Below are positions 34,923-43,944 of a stretch of 49,975 nucleotides of DNA, one piece after another. This stretch comes from Streptomyces sp. NRRL B-1347 (GTDB taxonomy: Bacteria; Actinomycetota; Actinomycetes; Streptomycetales; Streptomycetaceae): NCBI RefSeq assembly GCF_000720325.1, contig NZ_JOJM01000061.1, positions 1 to 49,975 of the forward strand, read 5' to 3'. A program made the translations under genes and the position numbers. The notes beneath the pieces were generated by a model. It saw nothing but the letters and a program-made list of their open reading frames with translations. It was not told the DNA's origin and ran no database searches. The first letter of the stretch is position 1, and every line of letters starts with the position of its first letter.

Positions 34923-35255
34923 ATGCGCTTTCGTACCGTCGCGGCCTCTGCCGCACTCGTCTTGTGCGCTACGACGGCCGCGACTGCCTGCTCATCTTCC
35001 TCGGACGCCAAGGACACCACCCGGCCCGCAGGTCCTGCAGCCCCTGAAAAGCCCACCTCTGCCGAGGGCTTGAAGGGGCACATCGAGACGGGCAAGCGCC
35101 AGGCGGGCGCACCGAAGATCGGTGGGCAGGACGAGGCGGATGCTACGGAGTGCGCGACCTCCGCTGCTGAGATCCCGGAGAAGTGCGCCCTCGATCTCTC
35201 GTTCTCCGAGAGCACCGACGGCGAGCCGGGTGCCGGATCGCCTGATGAGCAGTAG
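34923..35255 (+). CDS. Small lipoprotein
   Basis: 110 residues. The signal peptide MRFRTVAASAALVLCATTAA ends in a TAC lipobox-like site, followed by a Ser/Pro-rich linker and a short acidic domain with two Cys (ATECATSAAEIPEKCALDL). AGGGGGAT precedes the ATG. Secreted and lipid-anchored; no function recognised. AT-richer sequence at 34890-34920 may be its promoter. Confidence 0.75.
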   Translation: MRFRTVAASAALVLCATTAATACSSSSDAKDTTRPAGPAAPEKPTSAEGLKGHIETGKRQAGAPKIGGQDEADATECATSAAEIPEKCALDLSFSESTDGEPGAGSPDEQ

Positions 35256-35295
35256 GTTCCGTACGGCATGTCGCTCTGCGGTCATGACTGCCTGG

Positions 35296-35319
35296 AGTGA
35301 GTGAGTGAGTGAGCGAGCG
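35296..35319 (+). repeat. Tetranucleotide array: (AGTG)x4 then (AGCG)x2
   Basis: Six consecutive 4-base units starting 41 bases after the lipoprotein stop, in the 35256-35489 gap. The gap also holds an AT-rich promoter-like patch at 35410-35450 containing TTCA-GATT-TGAA. Confidence 0.75.
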
Positions 35320-35489
35320 ACGCTAGCCGGTGATCTGCGCGAAGAGGCATAGGTCGCGAGACGGTGTGGAGGAGCGGCCCGGTGGCTGGGATTGCTTCCA
35401 CCGAGTGTGAAGATCTATTAACCTCACGTCCTGTTCAGATTTGAATCAGTGGCCTCGAACCAGAGGTCAGGGGGCGGGGGTAGTGGATC

Positions 35490-36017
35490 GTGCGCGCGAA
35501 CTGGTCTGTGAAGTTGAGCGTTCTCGCTGGTGCGTCAGCACTGGCACTCTCGGTCGTCGCTTCGGCGCCGGCCCTGGCTGAAGACTCGTCGGGGGGCCTT
35601 CAGGAAGTCCAGATGCCGGGAGACGTGGAGATAATCGAGGGCACCGCCCCGGCGCCTGGGACCGCGGATCCCCTCAGCGGAGGAACGTTCAAGACCGCCG
35701 CGGCATCCGGCGCGTGCCTCGGAACGACTTCCACCTACGGTGTCAAGGGTTGTTTCCAGCCCGGTGGCGACATCGTCTGGTCCCGCGACACGGAAAAGGA
35801 CGGCATGTCCGCAGCCGTCGGGGTCTACACCGACTACGGTCGGCCCGCCGCGGTCTGCGTCAACAAGCTCGGCGCGGACACATGGGCGACATGCAACAAG
35901 GACTACCGCGAAGACGGGAACGTGCGCCTGCGGGTCATGCGCTACAACGGCGACAACGGCAAGTTCTACCAGCCCGAGGCATGGTCCGGCTGGATTCCGG
36001 TCGACGGGCAGTACTGA
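35490..36017 (+). CDS. Secreted protein of unknown function
   Basis: 175 residues with a Sec signal peptide (KLSVLAGASALALSVVASAP, cleavage after APALA). The mature part has four Cys (ASGACLGTTST, KGCFQPGGD, AAVCVNKLG, TWATCNKDY), consistent with two disulfides in a small beta-rich domain (VRLRVMRYNGDNGKFY). GTG 35490 precedes the signal peptide; GGGGCGGGGG lies upstream. Extracellular; family not recognised. Confidence 0.75.
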   Translation: MRANWSVKLSVLAGASALALSVVASAPALAEDSSGGLQEVQMPGDVEIIEGTAPAPGTADPLSGGTFKTAAASGACLGTTSTYGVKGCFQPGGDIVWSRDTEKDGMSAAVGVYTDYGRPAAVCVNKLGADTWATCNKDYREDGNVRLRVMRYNGDNGKFYQPEAWSGWIPVDGQY

Positions 36018-36019
36018 AC

Positions 36020-36238
36020 TCACCATGGGTTCTGGCCCACATGTGAAGGGACCACACCTGGCTCCCGCTCCTCGGAGAGTGCGTACGCGGAGGTGGCACC
36101 CAGCACGGGGACGACAGCGGAGGCGTTGGTTTCCGCCAGGCGCGGTGGCGCCAGGGCACCCGCACGCAGGCCGGGCCCCGATGGCAGCCCGACGACGTTC
36201 TGAAGGACATCGCCCAGATAGGATTCAGGCCAGTGCAC
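36020..36238 (-). pseudogene. Possible gene remnant (C-terminal part)
   Basis: Minus frame ending at TGA 36020-36022 reads PESYLGDVLQNVVGLPSG, LRAGALAPPRLAETNASA and VVPVLGATSAYALSEERE with coding-like third positions, but no start or ribosome-binding site, and the sequence upstream runs into the SARP gene's leader. It looks like the tail of a secreted or surface protein. The 36018-36350 gap has nothing else. Confidence 0.3.
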
Positions 36239-36350
36239 GCCGTGGGGACGACGGGGACGGTCGCGCGCCGAGTGCCCGTGGCAGGAAGACGGGGCCGGGT
36301 GCCGCCGCACGGCAGGTGTGCCTGAAAGCGTCAATGGGGTGGGGCGGAAG

Positions 36351-39300
36351 ATGGTCACGGGGGACACCGGGCTGCGGTTCGCGCTGCTCGGCCGGTTGCG
36401 CGCGTGGCGCGGAGACACGGAGTTGGAGCTCGGCTCCCCGCAGCAGCAGGCGTTCCTCGCGGTGCTGCTGCTGCGCCAGGAGCGGGCCGCTTCGGTGGGC
36501 GACGTCGTGGAGGCCCTGTGGGGCGGAAACCCGCCACCCCGCGCCGTGGGGGCCCTGCGGACGTATGCTTCGCGGCTGCGGAAACTCCTTGAGCCGGAGC
36601 GGGCCGCGGGGGAGTCCCCCCGGGTCCTGGTGTCCGTCCCCGACGGCTACGCGCTGCACGTGCCGCGCGAGGCCGTCGACCTCGCCCGGTTCGAGGACCA
36701 CGTCGCCGCGGCGGGCCGGGCCCGGGCGGCCGGGCAGCTCGCGGAGGCCCGTGCCCGGCTGCGCCTCGCGCTGGAATCCTGGCAGGACGACCCCCTGCCG
36801 GGCGTCCCCGGCGCGGCCCTGGACGCGTACCGCGCCCGGCTCGCCGACCAGCACGTGACGGCCCTCGAAGCCCGCCTGGAGCTCGACCTGGAACTGGACG
36901 GCCCGCAGTCGGTGCTCGCGGAGCTCGCCGTCCTGGCCGCCCGCCATCCGCTCCGGGAACGGCTGCGCGCCCTCCAGATGCGGGCGCTGCACCGTGACGG
37001 CCGGCCCGCCGAAGCGCTCGCGGTCTACGACGCGACCCGCCTGCTCCTTGACGAGGAACTCGGGCTCGAACCCGGCCGCGACCTCGCCGAGGCACGGGAC
37101 CTGCTCACGGCACCCGACACCACCGGCAGCACCGGGCTCCCGGACCCGGCCGCGCCGCCGTTGCCCGCCCAGCTCCCCGGGGACCTCGCCGACTTCACCG
37201 GCCGCGCCACGCTCGTGGCGGACCTGTGCGCGTTGCTGACGTCCGAGCGCCCCGGCGTCGCCGCCATGGTGGCGGTCTCCGGAGTCGGCGGGGTGGGCAA
37301 GAGCGCCCTCGCCGTGCACGTCGCGCACCGGGTGCGGAAGCACTTCCCGCACGGACAGCTCTACGTGGACCTGCAGAGCGTCGGCGGCCACCCGGCCGAC
37401 CCGGCCACCGTGCTGCGCTCGTTCCTGCGGGCCCTCGGTGTGGACGACTCCGCGATACCCGAGGGCCTGGCGGAACGCTCCGCGCTCTTCCGCGCCCGCC
37501 TCGACGGACGTCGCGTACTCGTACTCCTCGACAACGCCCACGGCCCCGAGCAGGTGCGGCCCTTCCTGCCCGTGCTGCCCTCGTGCGCCGTCCTGGTCAC
37601 CAGCCGCACCAAGCTCGCGGCGGTGGCGTCCGCGCGCCTGGTCGACCTCGACGTCATGACCCCGGGTGAGGCACTCGAACTCCTCGCCAAGGTCCTGGGC
37701 GGGGACCGCGTCGCCGCCGAGCCGGACGACGCCGCCCGGCTGGTGTCGGCCTGCGGCCACCTGCCGCTGGCCGTACGGATCGTGGCGGCCCGCCTTGCCA
37801 CGCGCCCCGCGTGGCCGCTCGGCGCGCTGCACGGCCGACTCGCCGACGAACAACGCCGGCTGGCGGAGCTGCGCGTCGCCGACCTGACCGTCGAGGCCGC
37901 CTTCGCACTCGGCCACGCCCACCTCCGTCCGGCCCAGCAGCGCGCCTTCCGGCTGCTCGCCCTGCCCGACGGCCCGCACGTCTCGTCCGCCGCCGCGGCC
38001 GCCGTCCTCGGCCTGCCGGAACCGGAGGCCGAGGCGCTGTGTGAGTCCCTGGTCGACGTCAGCCTGCTGGAATCCCCTGCTCCCGGCCGCTACCGCTACC
38101 ACGACCTGCTCCGCCTCTACGCGCGTGGACGCGCGAGCGCGGAGGAGTGCCCGGAGGGACGGGCCGCCAGCCTGCGCCGCCTGCTGGACTTCCTGCTGGC
38201 CACGGTGCGCGCCTCGCACCCCGGCGCCCTCGGCAGAGCCGAACGCCTGGGGGTGACCGCGACGGCCCCCGGCCTCTCGTTCGCCACGGCAGAGGACGCC
38301 GGTGCCTGGCTGACCGAGGAGGCACCGTGCCTGTTCGCGGCCGTACGCCAAGCGGCCGAAGCCCCCGCCCACGCCGTCGCCCCGGCGGCCGATCTGCTGC
38401 TCATGATGGAGGAGCTGCTCGAACGCGGGGGCCCCGGGCCGGAGTTCGAGCAGGCGGCCCACGCGGTGGTCTCCACGGCGCTCCGCCTGGGCGACCGGCG
38501 CAGCGCGGGACGCGCCTACCTCGCCCTCGGCCACGGCTACTACTACACGGCCCGCCTTCGTGAACTGGTCGCCGTCTGCCACCAGGCGGTGGCGGCGAGC
38601 CGCGCGGCAGGCGACGCGCTCGTCATGGCCGACGCCCTGGTGCTGCTTGCGCGCTGCTCGTACCACCTGCGCCGCTACGACGAGGCCCGCGCCCTCCTCA
38701 CCGAGGCGTCGGAGGTCTTCCAGACGTACGCCGACCGGTTCGGCGAGGCGAACTTCCTCGGAGCGCGCTGTCGGCTGCGCCAGTCGGCGGGCGAGACGGA
38801 CCTGGCGGTCGCGGACGCCGAGGAGGCCCTGGCGGTCCATCAGCGGATGAGCGACGGCAGCCGGATGGGGTTCACCCTGTACGACCTGGGCGTCGTCCTC
38901 GACGCCGCCGGGCGGAGCGCCGAGTCCGCCGAACGTCTCACCGGGGCGTTGGCCCTCTTCCGCGACCGCCGCAATCGGCTGTGGGAAGGGCTCACTCTCT
39001 TCCGGCTCGCGGAGAACCGGCTCGGGGAGAACTGGCTCATGGAGAACCCGCTTGCGGCGAATCGGCCCGGGGAGGACCGGCCCGGGGGGAACCGGCTCGC
39101 CACCGGCCGTGCCGAGGAGGCCGAGCAGCTGGCCCGGACCGCGGCCGCGACGCTGGAAGAGGTCAGGAACGACTGGGGCCGCGCACACGCGCTGGCCGTG
39201 CTCGGCTCCGCCCTCGGCCGGCTCGGCGACCACGACGGCGCCCGGGCGCACCGGCGTACCGCGTACGACATCTGCGCCCGCCTGGGCATGCCGGAGGCCG

Positions 39301-39449
39301 ACGACCTCCTCGCCCTGCTCGGCGACGAGCCCGGACGCCAGGACGGGTCCGAACCGGCACGGGACTCCTCGGCGAGAGCGGTCTTGCCCTCCTCGCGCGC
39401 CGAACCCGGCACGGCGTCACCGGCATCACGGGTGAGCCCCCTCCCGTGA
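36351..39449 (+). CDS. SARP-family giant regulator: winged helix-BTAD-NB-ARC-TPR (AfsR-like), first copy
   Basis: About 1032 residues. OmpR-type DNA-binding domain in 1-95 (LRFALLGRLRAWRGD), bacterial activation domain to about 255 (RYASRL helix, ALEARLELDLELDG, EELGLEPGRDLAEA), NB-ARC ATPase from about 285 with Walker A GVGGVGKSALAVH and the RYRYHDLLRLYARG end, then TPR-like helices to the C terminus. AfsR-type proteins activate secondary-metabolite genes. A run of ENRLG-like pentapeptides interrupts the TPR region. ATG 36351 is chosen at the start of the DNA-binding fold; a GTG at 36318 is possible. A paralogue follows after 71 bp. Confidence 0.9.
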   Translation: MVTGDTGLRFALLGRLRAWRGDTELELGSPQQQAFLAVLLLRQERAASVGDVVEALWGGNPPPRAVGALRTYASRLRKLLEPERAAGESPRVLVSVPDGYALHVPREAVDLARFEDHVAAAGRARAAGQLAEARARLRLALESWQDDPLPGVPGAALDAYRARLADQHVTALEARLELDLELDGPQSVLAELAVLAARHPLRERLRALQMRALHRDGRPAEALAVYDATRLLLDEELGLEPGRDLAEARDLLTAPDTTGSTGLPDPAAPPLPAQLPGDLADFTGRATLVADLCALLTSERPGVAAMVAVSGVGGVGKSALAVHVAHRVRKHFPHGQLYVDLQSVGGHPADPATVLRSFLRALGVDDSAIPEGLAERSALFRARLDGRRVLVLLDNAHGPEQVRPFLPVLPSCAVLVTSRTKLAAVASARLVDLDVMTPGEALELLAKVLGGDRVAAEPDDAARLVSACGHLPLAVRIVAARLATRPAWPLGALHGRLADEQRRLAELRVADLTVEAAFALGHAHLRPAQQRAFRLLALPDGPHVSSAAAAAVLGLPEPEAEALCESLVDVSLLESPAPGRYRYHDLLRLYARGRASAEECPEGRAASLRRLLDFLLATVRASHPGALGRAERLGVTATAPGLSFATAEDAGAWLTEEAPCLFAAVRQAAEAPAHAVAPAADLLLMMEELLERGGPGPEFEQAAHAVVSTALRLGDRRSAGRAYLALGHGYYYTARLRELVAVCHQAVAASRAAGDALVMADALVLLARCSYHLRRYDEARALLTEASEVFQTYADRFGEANFLGARCRLRQSAGETDLAVADAEEALAVHQRMSDGSRMGFTLYDLGVVLDAAGRSAESAERLTGALALFRDRRNRLWEGLTLFRLAENRLGENWLMENPLAANRPGEDRPGGNRLATGRAEEAEQLARTAAATLEEVRNDWGRAHALAVLGSALGRLGDHDGARAHRRTAYDICARLGMPEADDLLALLGDEPGRQDGSEPARDSSARAVLPSSRAEPGTASPASRVSPLP
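39012..39101 (+). repeat. Six 15-bp repeats inside the SARP gene (pentapeptide ENRLG-like)
   Basis: Consensus GAGAACCGGCTCGGG; units GAGAACTGGCTCATG, GAGAACCCGCTTGCG, GCGAATCGGCCCGGG, GAGGACCGGCCCGGG and GGGAACCGGCTCGCC keep the 15-base phase and reading frame. The preceding CTCTTCCGGCTCGCG looks like the seed copy. Peptides: ENRLG, ENWLM, ENPLA, ANRPG, EDRPG, GNRLA. Confidence 0.85.
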
Positions 39450-39520
39450 CCCCCCTCCCGTGACCTCTCGTCACAAGGCCCCCACGCCACCTGGTCCGTA
39501 CGTCATTCGGAGACACCCCC

Positions 39521-42478
39521 ATGCCCCCCACTGCCTCGCCCGGCCATTCCTCCGGCGACGAATCCGGACGAGCAGCCGCCTGCCGCTTCACCGTTCTCGG
39601 CCCCCTTCGCGTGCACAACGGGTCGGCCGCAGTGCCCGTCGGCGCGCCTCAGTTGCAGGCGGTGCTCGCGGTGCTGCTGCTGCGGGCGCGTACCCACGTG
39701 TCCGCCTGGGACCTGATCGCCGCGGTCTGGGGCGACGAGGCCCCGCCCGGGGCGATGGGGTCGTTGCGCACCCACGCCTTCACCCTGCGTCGACTCCTCG
39801 AACCCGACCGGGCACCCCGCGCCGCCGCGCGCACGCTGCTGACGACGGGCGACGGCTACACCCTGCACATCGCCCCGGAGGACGTCGACCTGACGGTCTT
39901 CGAACTCCGCACGGCCGAGGCACGGCGGGCCCGGGCCGCCGGCCATCTTGAACGGGCCCGGTCACTGTTCGTCTCCGCCCTTGACCTGTGGCACGGCAGG
40001 CCGCTCGCCGGTGTGCCCGGACCCTTCGCCGAGGCCCAGCGCACCCGGCTCGAGGAGCTGCGCCTTTCGGCGGTCGAGGCCCGCTGGGAGGCCGAGATCG
40101 CGCTGGGCGGGAACGATTCCGCGATCGGTCCGCTACGCGCCCTTGCCGCCGAACACCCGTGGCGCGAGCGGGTCCACGAACTGCTGATGACAGCGCTGCA
40201 CCACGCCGGGCGGCAGGCAGAGGCACTCGACGTCCACGCGCACGTACGCCGTACGCTCGCCGAGGAACTGGGCATCCGCCCGGGGCCCGGCCTGGACCGC
40301 ATCCAGCAGAAGATCCTCACCGACGGACCCGGTCGGCAGCCGCGCGAAGCGGCCGGACTCAGAGCTTCGGACGGGCCCCACGGACCGGCTCAACTGCCGC
40401 AGAACGTCGCTGACTTCACAGGCAGGCAAGACGAGGTCGACCGGCTGTGCGCCGCGCTGGAGAAGGGCGGGATCGTCGCCCTCAGCGCCATCAGCGGGAT
40501 GGGCGGCATCGGCAAGACCGCCCTGGCCGTCCACGTGGCCCAGCGGATGCGCCACCGCTTCCCGGGCGGGCAGCTCTACGCGGACCTGCGGGGAACCGAC
40601 CCCCGGCCCGCGGAACCCATGGAGGTCCTCGGTCGTTTCCTGTGCGTCCTCGGCGTCCGCGCGGGACACCTCCCGAGACTGCCCGGGGAGCGGGCCGCCC
40701 TCTACCGCTCCCTGCTCGCCACCCGGCAGACGCTCGTCGTACTGGACAACGTCCGCGACCCGGCCCAGGTACGCGACCTGCTGCCCGGCGCGCCCGGCAG
40801 CGCGGTGCTGCTCACCAGCCGCTCCCGGCTCGTCGGTCTGACCGGGGCCACCCTGGTGGACCTGCGGCCCATGGTGCGGGCAGAGGCCCTGGAACTGCTG
40901 ACCCGGATCATCGGCGAACCGAGCGTGTCCGCCGAGCCGGAGGCGGCCGCCGAGGTGCTCGACGCCTGCGGCCATCTGCCGCTCGCCATCCGCATCGTGG
41001 CCTCCCGGCTCGTCGCCCGGCCGGACCACACGCTCGCCGAGACCGCCGCGCTCCTTGCGGACGAGCGCCGCCGCCTCGGCGCGCTGAGGGCGGAGGACAC
41101 CGCCGTGGAGACGACCTTCCGGCTCGGCATGGAACTGCTGGACGCCGAGCAGGTCCGCGCCTTCCGACTCCTTGCGCTGCCCGAGACGCCCGAACTGGGC
41201 GTGCCCGTCGCCGCCGCGCTGCTCGCCCGGCCGGAGCGGGAGGCGGAGGAGCTGTGTGAGTCGCTGGTCGACCTGAGCCTGCTCGAGTCGGTCGCCCCCG
41301 GCCGCTACCGCTACCACGACCTGCTCCGGCTCTTCGCCCGCCAGACCGCGTTCGCCGAGGTGCCGGACCACGAGCGCACCGCCGCGCTCACCCGCCTGCT
41401 GGAGTTCTCCCTGGCTACCGCCCTCGGCGCCCACCGGGCGTCGCTGCCCGACGACGTGTTCCCCGGGCACGTGGCCGCGCTGCGCTACGAAGGCCTGGGC
41501 TTCGCAGGTCGGCAAGAGGCCGTGGCCTGGCTGCTCGACGAGCAGACGTCGCTCCTGGGGCTCGTCGAGCAGGCGGTGGGCGACGCCTCCGTATCGCTGA
41601 CCGTCTGCGCGGACCTGCTCCTTGCCGCGGACCCGCTCGGCCGCCTCGGCGCGCAGCCCTACGGCATCGAACGCGCCGCCCGGACCCTCGCCGAGGCCGC
41701 GCGCGCCGCCGGTCACCGCACCGCGGAAGCACGCGCCCTGTACATGCTGGGCAGCTCCGTGCAGCACCGCTTCGCCATGCGGCTCGGCGCCCCCTCCCTG
41801 GACCGGGCCATCGAGCTGTGCCGGGAGACCGGCGACCGGACGCTGCTCGCCCACGTCCTGATCACCCGGGGCGGAGGCGCCCTTGCCCTGCGCGACTTCA
41901 CCGCCGCGCACGCCATGCTGGCCGAGGCGCTGACCCATGGCAGGGCCCTGGCCAGCCGCAGCGTCGAGGCGTACGCGCTCGGCTTCCTCGGCCTGGCCCT
42001 GCTGGCCACCGGCCGGCCCGAGGAGGCCCTTGCGCACTGCCGCGAGGCCGTCGCCGTCACCTCGGCGAACGGAGACGTCGCGGGCCAGGCCAACGCGCTG
42101 CACAACCTCGGCCAGGTCTGCCTGCGCACTGGGCGGACGCCCGAGGCCTTCGACAGCCTGCACGAGAGCCTGCGCCTGTGGCGCGAGACGGGCTCCCGCT
42201 TCCGCGAGGGCCTCCTGCTCGGCGCGATCGCCCAGGCCCACAACCTCTCGGGACGACCCGCGGATGCCGCCGAACACGCCGCCCGGGCCCGCGACATCGC
42301 CGAGGCCCGCGGCGACGCGGGCATCCTCGCCCGAGCCCTCGCCCAACTCGGCCACGCCCACCGGGCCCAGGGCGACACCGCCGGGGCTCAGGAGCACTAC
42401 CACCGCGCGCAGAGCATCTTCCACGAACTCGGCCTGCCCGACGCGGACGACATCGCACAGCACCTCGGGGAGCTCTGA
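39521..42478 (+). CDS. SARP-family giant regulator, second copy (winged helix-BTAD-NB-ARC-TPR)
   Basis: 985 residues with the same order as its neighbour: DNA-binding domain about 20-115 (CRFTVLGPLRVHNGSAAVP), BTAD to about 270 (EELGIRPGPGLDRIQQ), NB-ARC with Walker A GMGGIGKTALAVH and RYRYHDLLRLFARQ, then regular TPR repeats (SVEAYALGFLGLALLATGRP, GQANALHNLGQVCLRTGRT). It lacks the ENRLG insert. The adjacent tandem arrangement and shared unusual phrases indicate duplication. Only the short phrase CCCCTCCCGTGAC, repeated near 39440-39465, lies between them. Targets unknown. Confidence 0.9.
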   Translation: MPPTASPGHSSGDESGRAAACRFTVLGPLRVHNGSAAVPVGAPQLQAVLAVLLLRARTHVSAWDLIAAVWGDEAPPGAMGSLRTHAFTLRRLLEPDRAPRAAARTLLTTGDGYTLHIAPEDVDLTVFELRTAEARRARAAGHLERARSLFVSALDLWHGRPLAGVPGPFAEAQRTRLEELRLSAVEARWEAEIALGGNDSAIGPLRALAAEHPWRERVHELLMTALHHAGRQAEALDVHAHVRRTLAEELGIRPGPGLDRIQQKILTDGPGRQPREAAGLRASDGPHGPAQLPQNVADFTGRQDEVDRLCAALEKGGIVALSAISGMGGIGKTALAVHVAQRMRHRFPGGQLYADLRGTDPRPAEPMEVLGRFLCVLGVRAGHLPRLPGERAALYRSLLATRQTLVVLDNVRDPAQVRDLLPGAPGSAVLLTSRSRLVGLTGATLVDLRPMVRAEALELLTRIIGEPSVSAEPEAAAEVLDACGHLPLAIRIVASRLVARPDHTLAETAALLADERRRLGALRAEDTAVETTFRLGMELLDAEQVRAFRLLALPETPELGVPVAAALLARPEREAEELCESLVDLSLLESVAPGRYRYHDLLRLFARQTAFAEVPDHERTAALTRLLEFSLATALGAHRASLPDDVFPGHVAALRYEGLGFAGRQEAVAWLLDEQTSLLGLVEQAVGDASVSLTVCADLLLAADPLGRLGAQPYGIERAARTLAEAARAAGHRTAEARALYMLGSSVQHRFAMRLGAPSLDRAIELCRETGDRTLLAHVLITRGGGALALRDFTAAHAMLAEALTHGRALASRSVEAYALGFLGLALLATGRPEEALAHCREAVAVTSANGDVAGQANALHNLGQVCLRTGRTPEAFDSLHESLRLWRETGSRFREGLLLGAIAQAHNLSGRPADAAEHAARARDIAEARGDAGILARALAQLGHAHRAQGDTAGAQEHYHRAQSIFHELGLPDADDIAQHLGEL

Positions 42479-42639
42479 AAGAGCGATTCGCCCTGTGCGA
42501 ACTTGCCTGGAACGGTGCACGTCAGGTGGCGGTCGGGCAGCGGGCGACGGATGTCAGCAAGCCGCTGCGGCGCCCTGTTGGCGGTCGGTGCCCTCGCAGC
42601 GCCCGGCTGTCGACTGCCAGTGCCTTGTCTTCTCTTCCG

Positions 42640-42939
42640 CTACCCCGCCGTATCCCCTTCCGCTGCCGCACCCTCGCCCCCGGCGGCCACGTCCTTGCAC
42701 AACCTCACGTTGCCGGTGTTGTCCACGTACCGGGCCGCGACCCATCCCGCGCGGTCGCGCAGCAGGTACCAAACGTCGTTGCCGTCGACGACCTGGGCCC
42801 TCACTTTGCATCGCAGGCCGACCGTGGACCTGTACGGCAACCTGGCGACGACGGACGAATCCGTGCTGGGGAACTCCCGTACGTTGATGCCCGATTCGTT
42901 CACGACGGTTCCGTAGGGCTCTCTGGGTGTAGAAGCCAT
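42640..42939 (-). CDS. SH3-like domain protein
   Basis: 99 residues forming a single bacterial SH3-like domain (SGINVREFPSTDSSVVARLP, then VRAQVVDGNDVWYLLRDRAG and WVAARYVDNTGNV). Such domains often bind cell-wall peptides, yet no signal peptide is present with the ATG at 42939 (GAGGAAG ribosome-binding site), so it is cytoplasmic or uses another route. Bases 42479-42639 and 42940-43080 show no other gene. Confidence 0.78.
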   Translation of the reverse strand: MASTPREPYGTVVNESGINVREFPSTDSSVVARLPYRSTVGLRCKVRAQVVDGNDVWYLLRDRAGWVAARYVDNTGNVRLCKDVAAGGEGAAAEGDTAG

Positions 42940-43084
42940 CACTTCCTCGCCTTTCCTGCCTCGCCGAAACACGGACTGGCCGCACCGCACTGTTCACAAC
43001 AGGTGACTGTGACGGCCTACCTGCGTGCCGCGGGCCTAAGAGAGTGATCGGCACAACCGACCCCTTTGACACCGTCTCGGTAAC

Positions 43085-43300
43085 CTGTTCGCGCAGATCA
43101 AGCCAGATGTGGTGGCCCGCTGAACGGCAGGAATCGCACGGCGCTCAGTCGATGCGGAACTCGTTGCCCTCGCGCGCGCATTCGGCCCCAATCGCGGCGA
43201 GGCGTTCCTCGCCCACGAGACCGGTGCCGACCCGCACATCGAGGTGCACCCGGTTCTTCAGGGCCTTCCCCCTGGTTCCGCGCAGTCAAAGGTGACTTGG
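43085..43300 (+). pseudogene. Unidentified coding remnant interrupted by a stop
   Basis: One frame reads LFAQIKPDVVAR, TGA at 43121-43123, then RSVDAELVALARAFGPNR and GEAFLAHETGADPHIEVHP with strongly coding third positions up to about 43300, where it runs into the 3' end of the opposite-strand toxin gene. No start codon after the stop. A decayed gene of unknown family. Confidence 0.35.
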
Positions 43301-43320
43301 AACTTCTTCGAGGCCCAGTA

Positions 43321-43698
43321 TCAGATCTTCCAGGACCGCAGCGCGTCGGCGACCGTGTTGATCCTCATGCGCTCGTCCCGCACCTTCCGCACCAAGTCCG
43401 ACAGGGCTCCGTAGGGCGGGTCGATGCCCTCGCCTGACTGGGCCATGTACTGGGCGGCGACGAACGCGGCGAAGAGGCTGTTGCGATACGGCAGCGGCTC
43501 CAGGCGCGCGATGGTGTGCAAGAGCGCGGCGGCTCGCCATGCCGCGTCGGGGTCGGCGGTCTCCAGGGTGGGCAGCCGTGTCTTGTGCCGTGCGACGGCT
43601 GCCACCAGTGCCGAGTAGTCGGAGACGGTCACGTCTTCGTGCTCGAGCGCGGCCTCCTGGACGTCGAGGAGCCAGGAGACGTGGATGTACGTCACCAT
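43321..43698 (-). CDS. Doc/Fic-family toxin
   Basis: 125 residues of the type Streptomyces genomes annotate as Fic/Doc toxin. The Fic-motif region reads ARLEPLPYRNSLFAAFVAAQ (residues 64-83), with RNSLFA where Doc has GNKRTA; the motif His is replaced by Leu66, so the kinase/AMPylation centre is degenerate or altered. The ATG overlaps the antitoxin TGA (TGATG), so the toxin depends on antitoxin translation. Target unknown; Doc phosphorylates EF-Tu. Confidence 0.72.
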   Translation of the reverse strand: MVTYIHVSWLLDVQEAALEHEDVTVSDYSALVAAVARHKTRLPTLETADPDAAWRAAALLHTIARLEPLPYRNSLFAAFVAAQYMAQSGEGIDPPYGALSDLVRKVRDERMRINTVADALRSWKI

Positions 43699-43937
43699 CA
43701 GGCGGCCGCGGCCCCGTCACTCCCGTTGCCGCGTGGTTTCTCCTCGGGGAACGCCTCGTCGAACTCCTCCCGCAGGCGGTCCGCCCACGCTCCGCAGCCC
43801 GCGACGAACTGCTTGCGGTGCAGCTCGCGCACGCCGAGGTCGTGGAGGTACTGCTTGAGGCTCTTGCCCTCCGCGGCGGCGGCCGCGCGGACGGCCTCCA
43901 TCTCCTCGTCCGTGAAGGACACATTCAGTGACGGCAT
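43698..43937 (-). CDS. Ribbon-helix-helix-type antitoxin
   Basis: 79 residues: N-terminal MPSLNVSFTDEEMEAVRAAA fits a ribbon-helix-helix DNA-binding fold (SLNVSF strand, then two helices to EGKSLKQYLHDLG), followed by a charged tail (DEAFPEEKPRGNGSDG) that would wrap the toxin. A 19-bp palindrome ends eight bases upstream of the ATG and there is no Shine-Dalgarno, so the mRNA may be leaderless and self-repressed. Confidence 0.75.
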   Translation of the reverse strand: MPSLNVSFTDEEMEAVRAAAAAEGKSLKQYLHDLGVRELHRKQFVAGCGAWADRLREEFDEAFPEEKPRGNGSDGAAAA

Positions 43938-43944
43938 AGTTCGA

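Noticed and set aside
36225..39251. 1008-codon minus-strand ORF opposite the first SARP gene
   Set aside because: Antisense shadow of a GC-rich gene: composition is His/Gln/Arg/Gly-rich without domains, while the plus strand has clear Walker A, DNA-binding and TPR motifs.
40133..42520. 795-codon minus-strand ORF opposite the second SARP gene
   Set aside because: Same reason: long open antisense frames are common in GC-rich DNA, and no protein family features are present.
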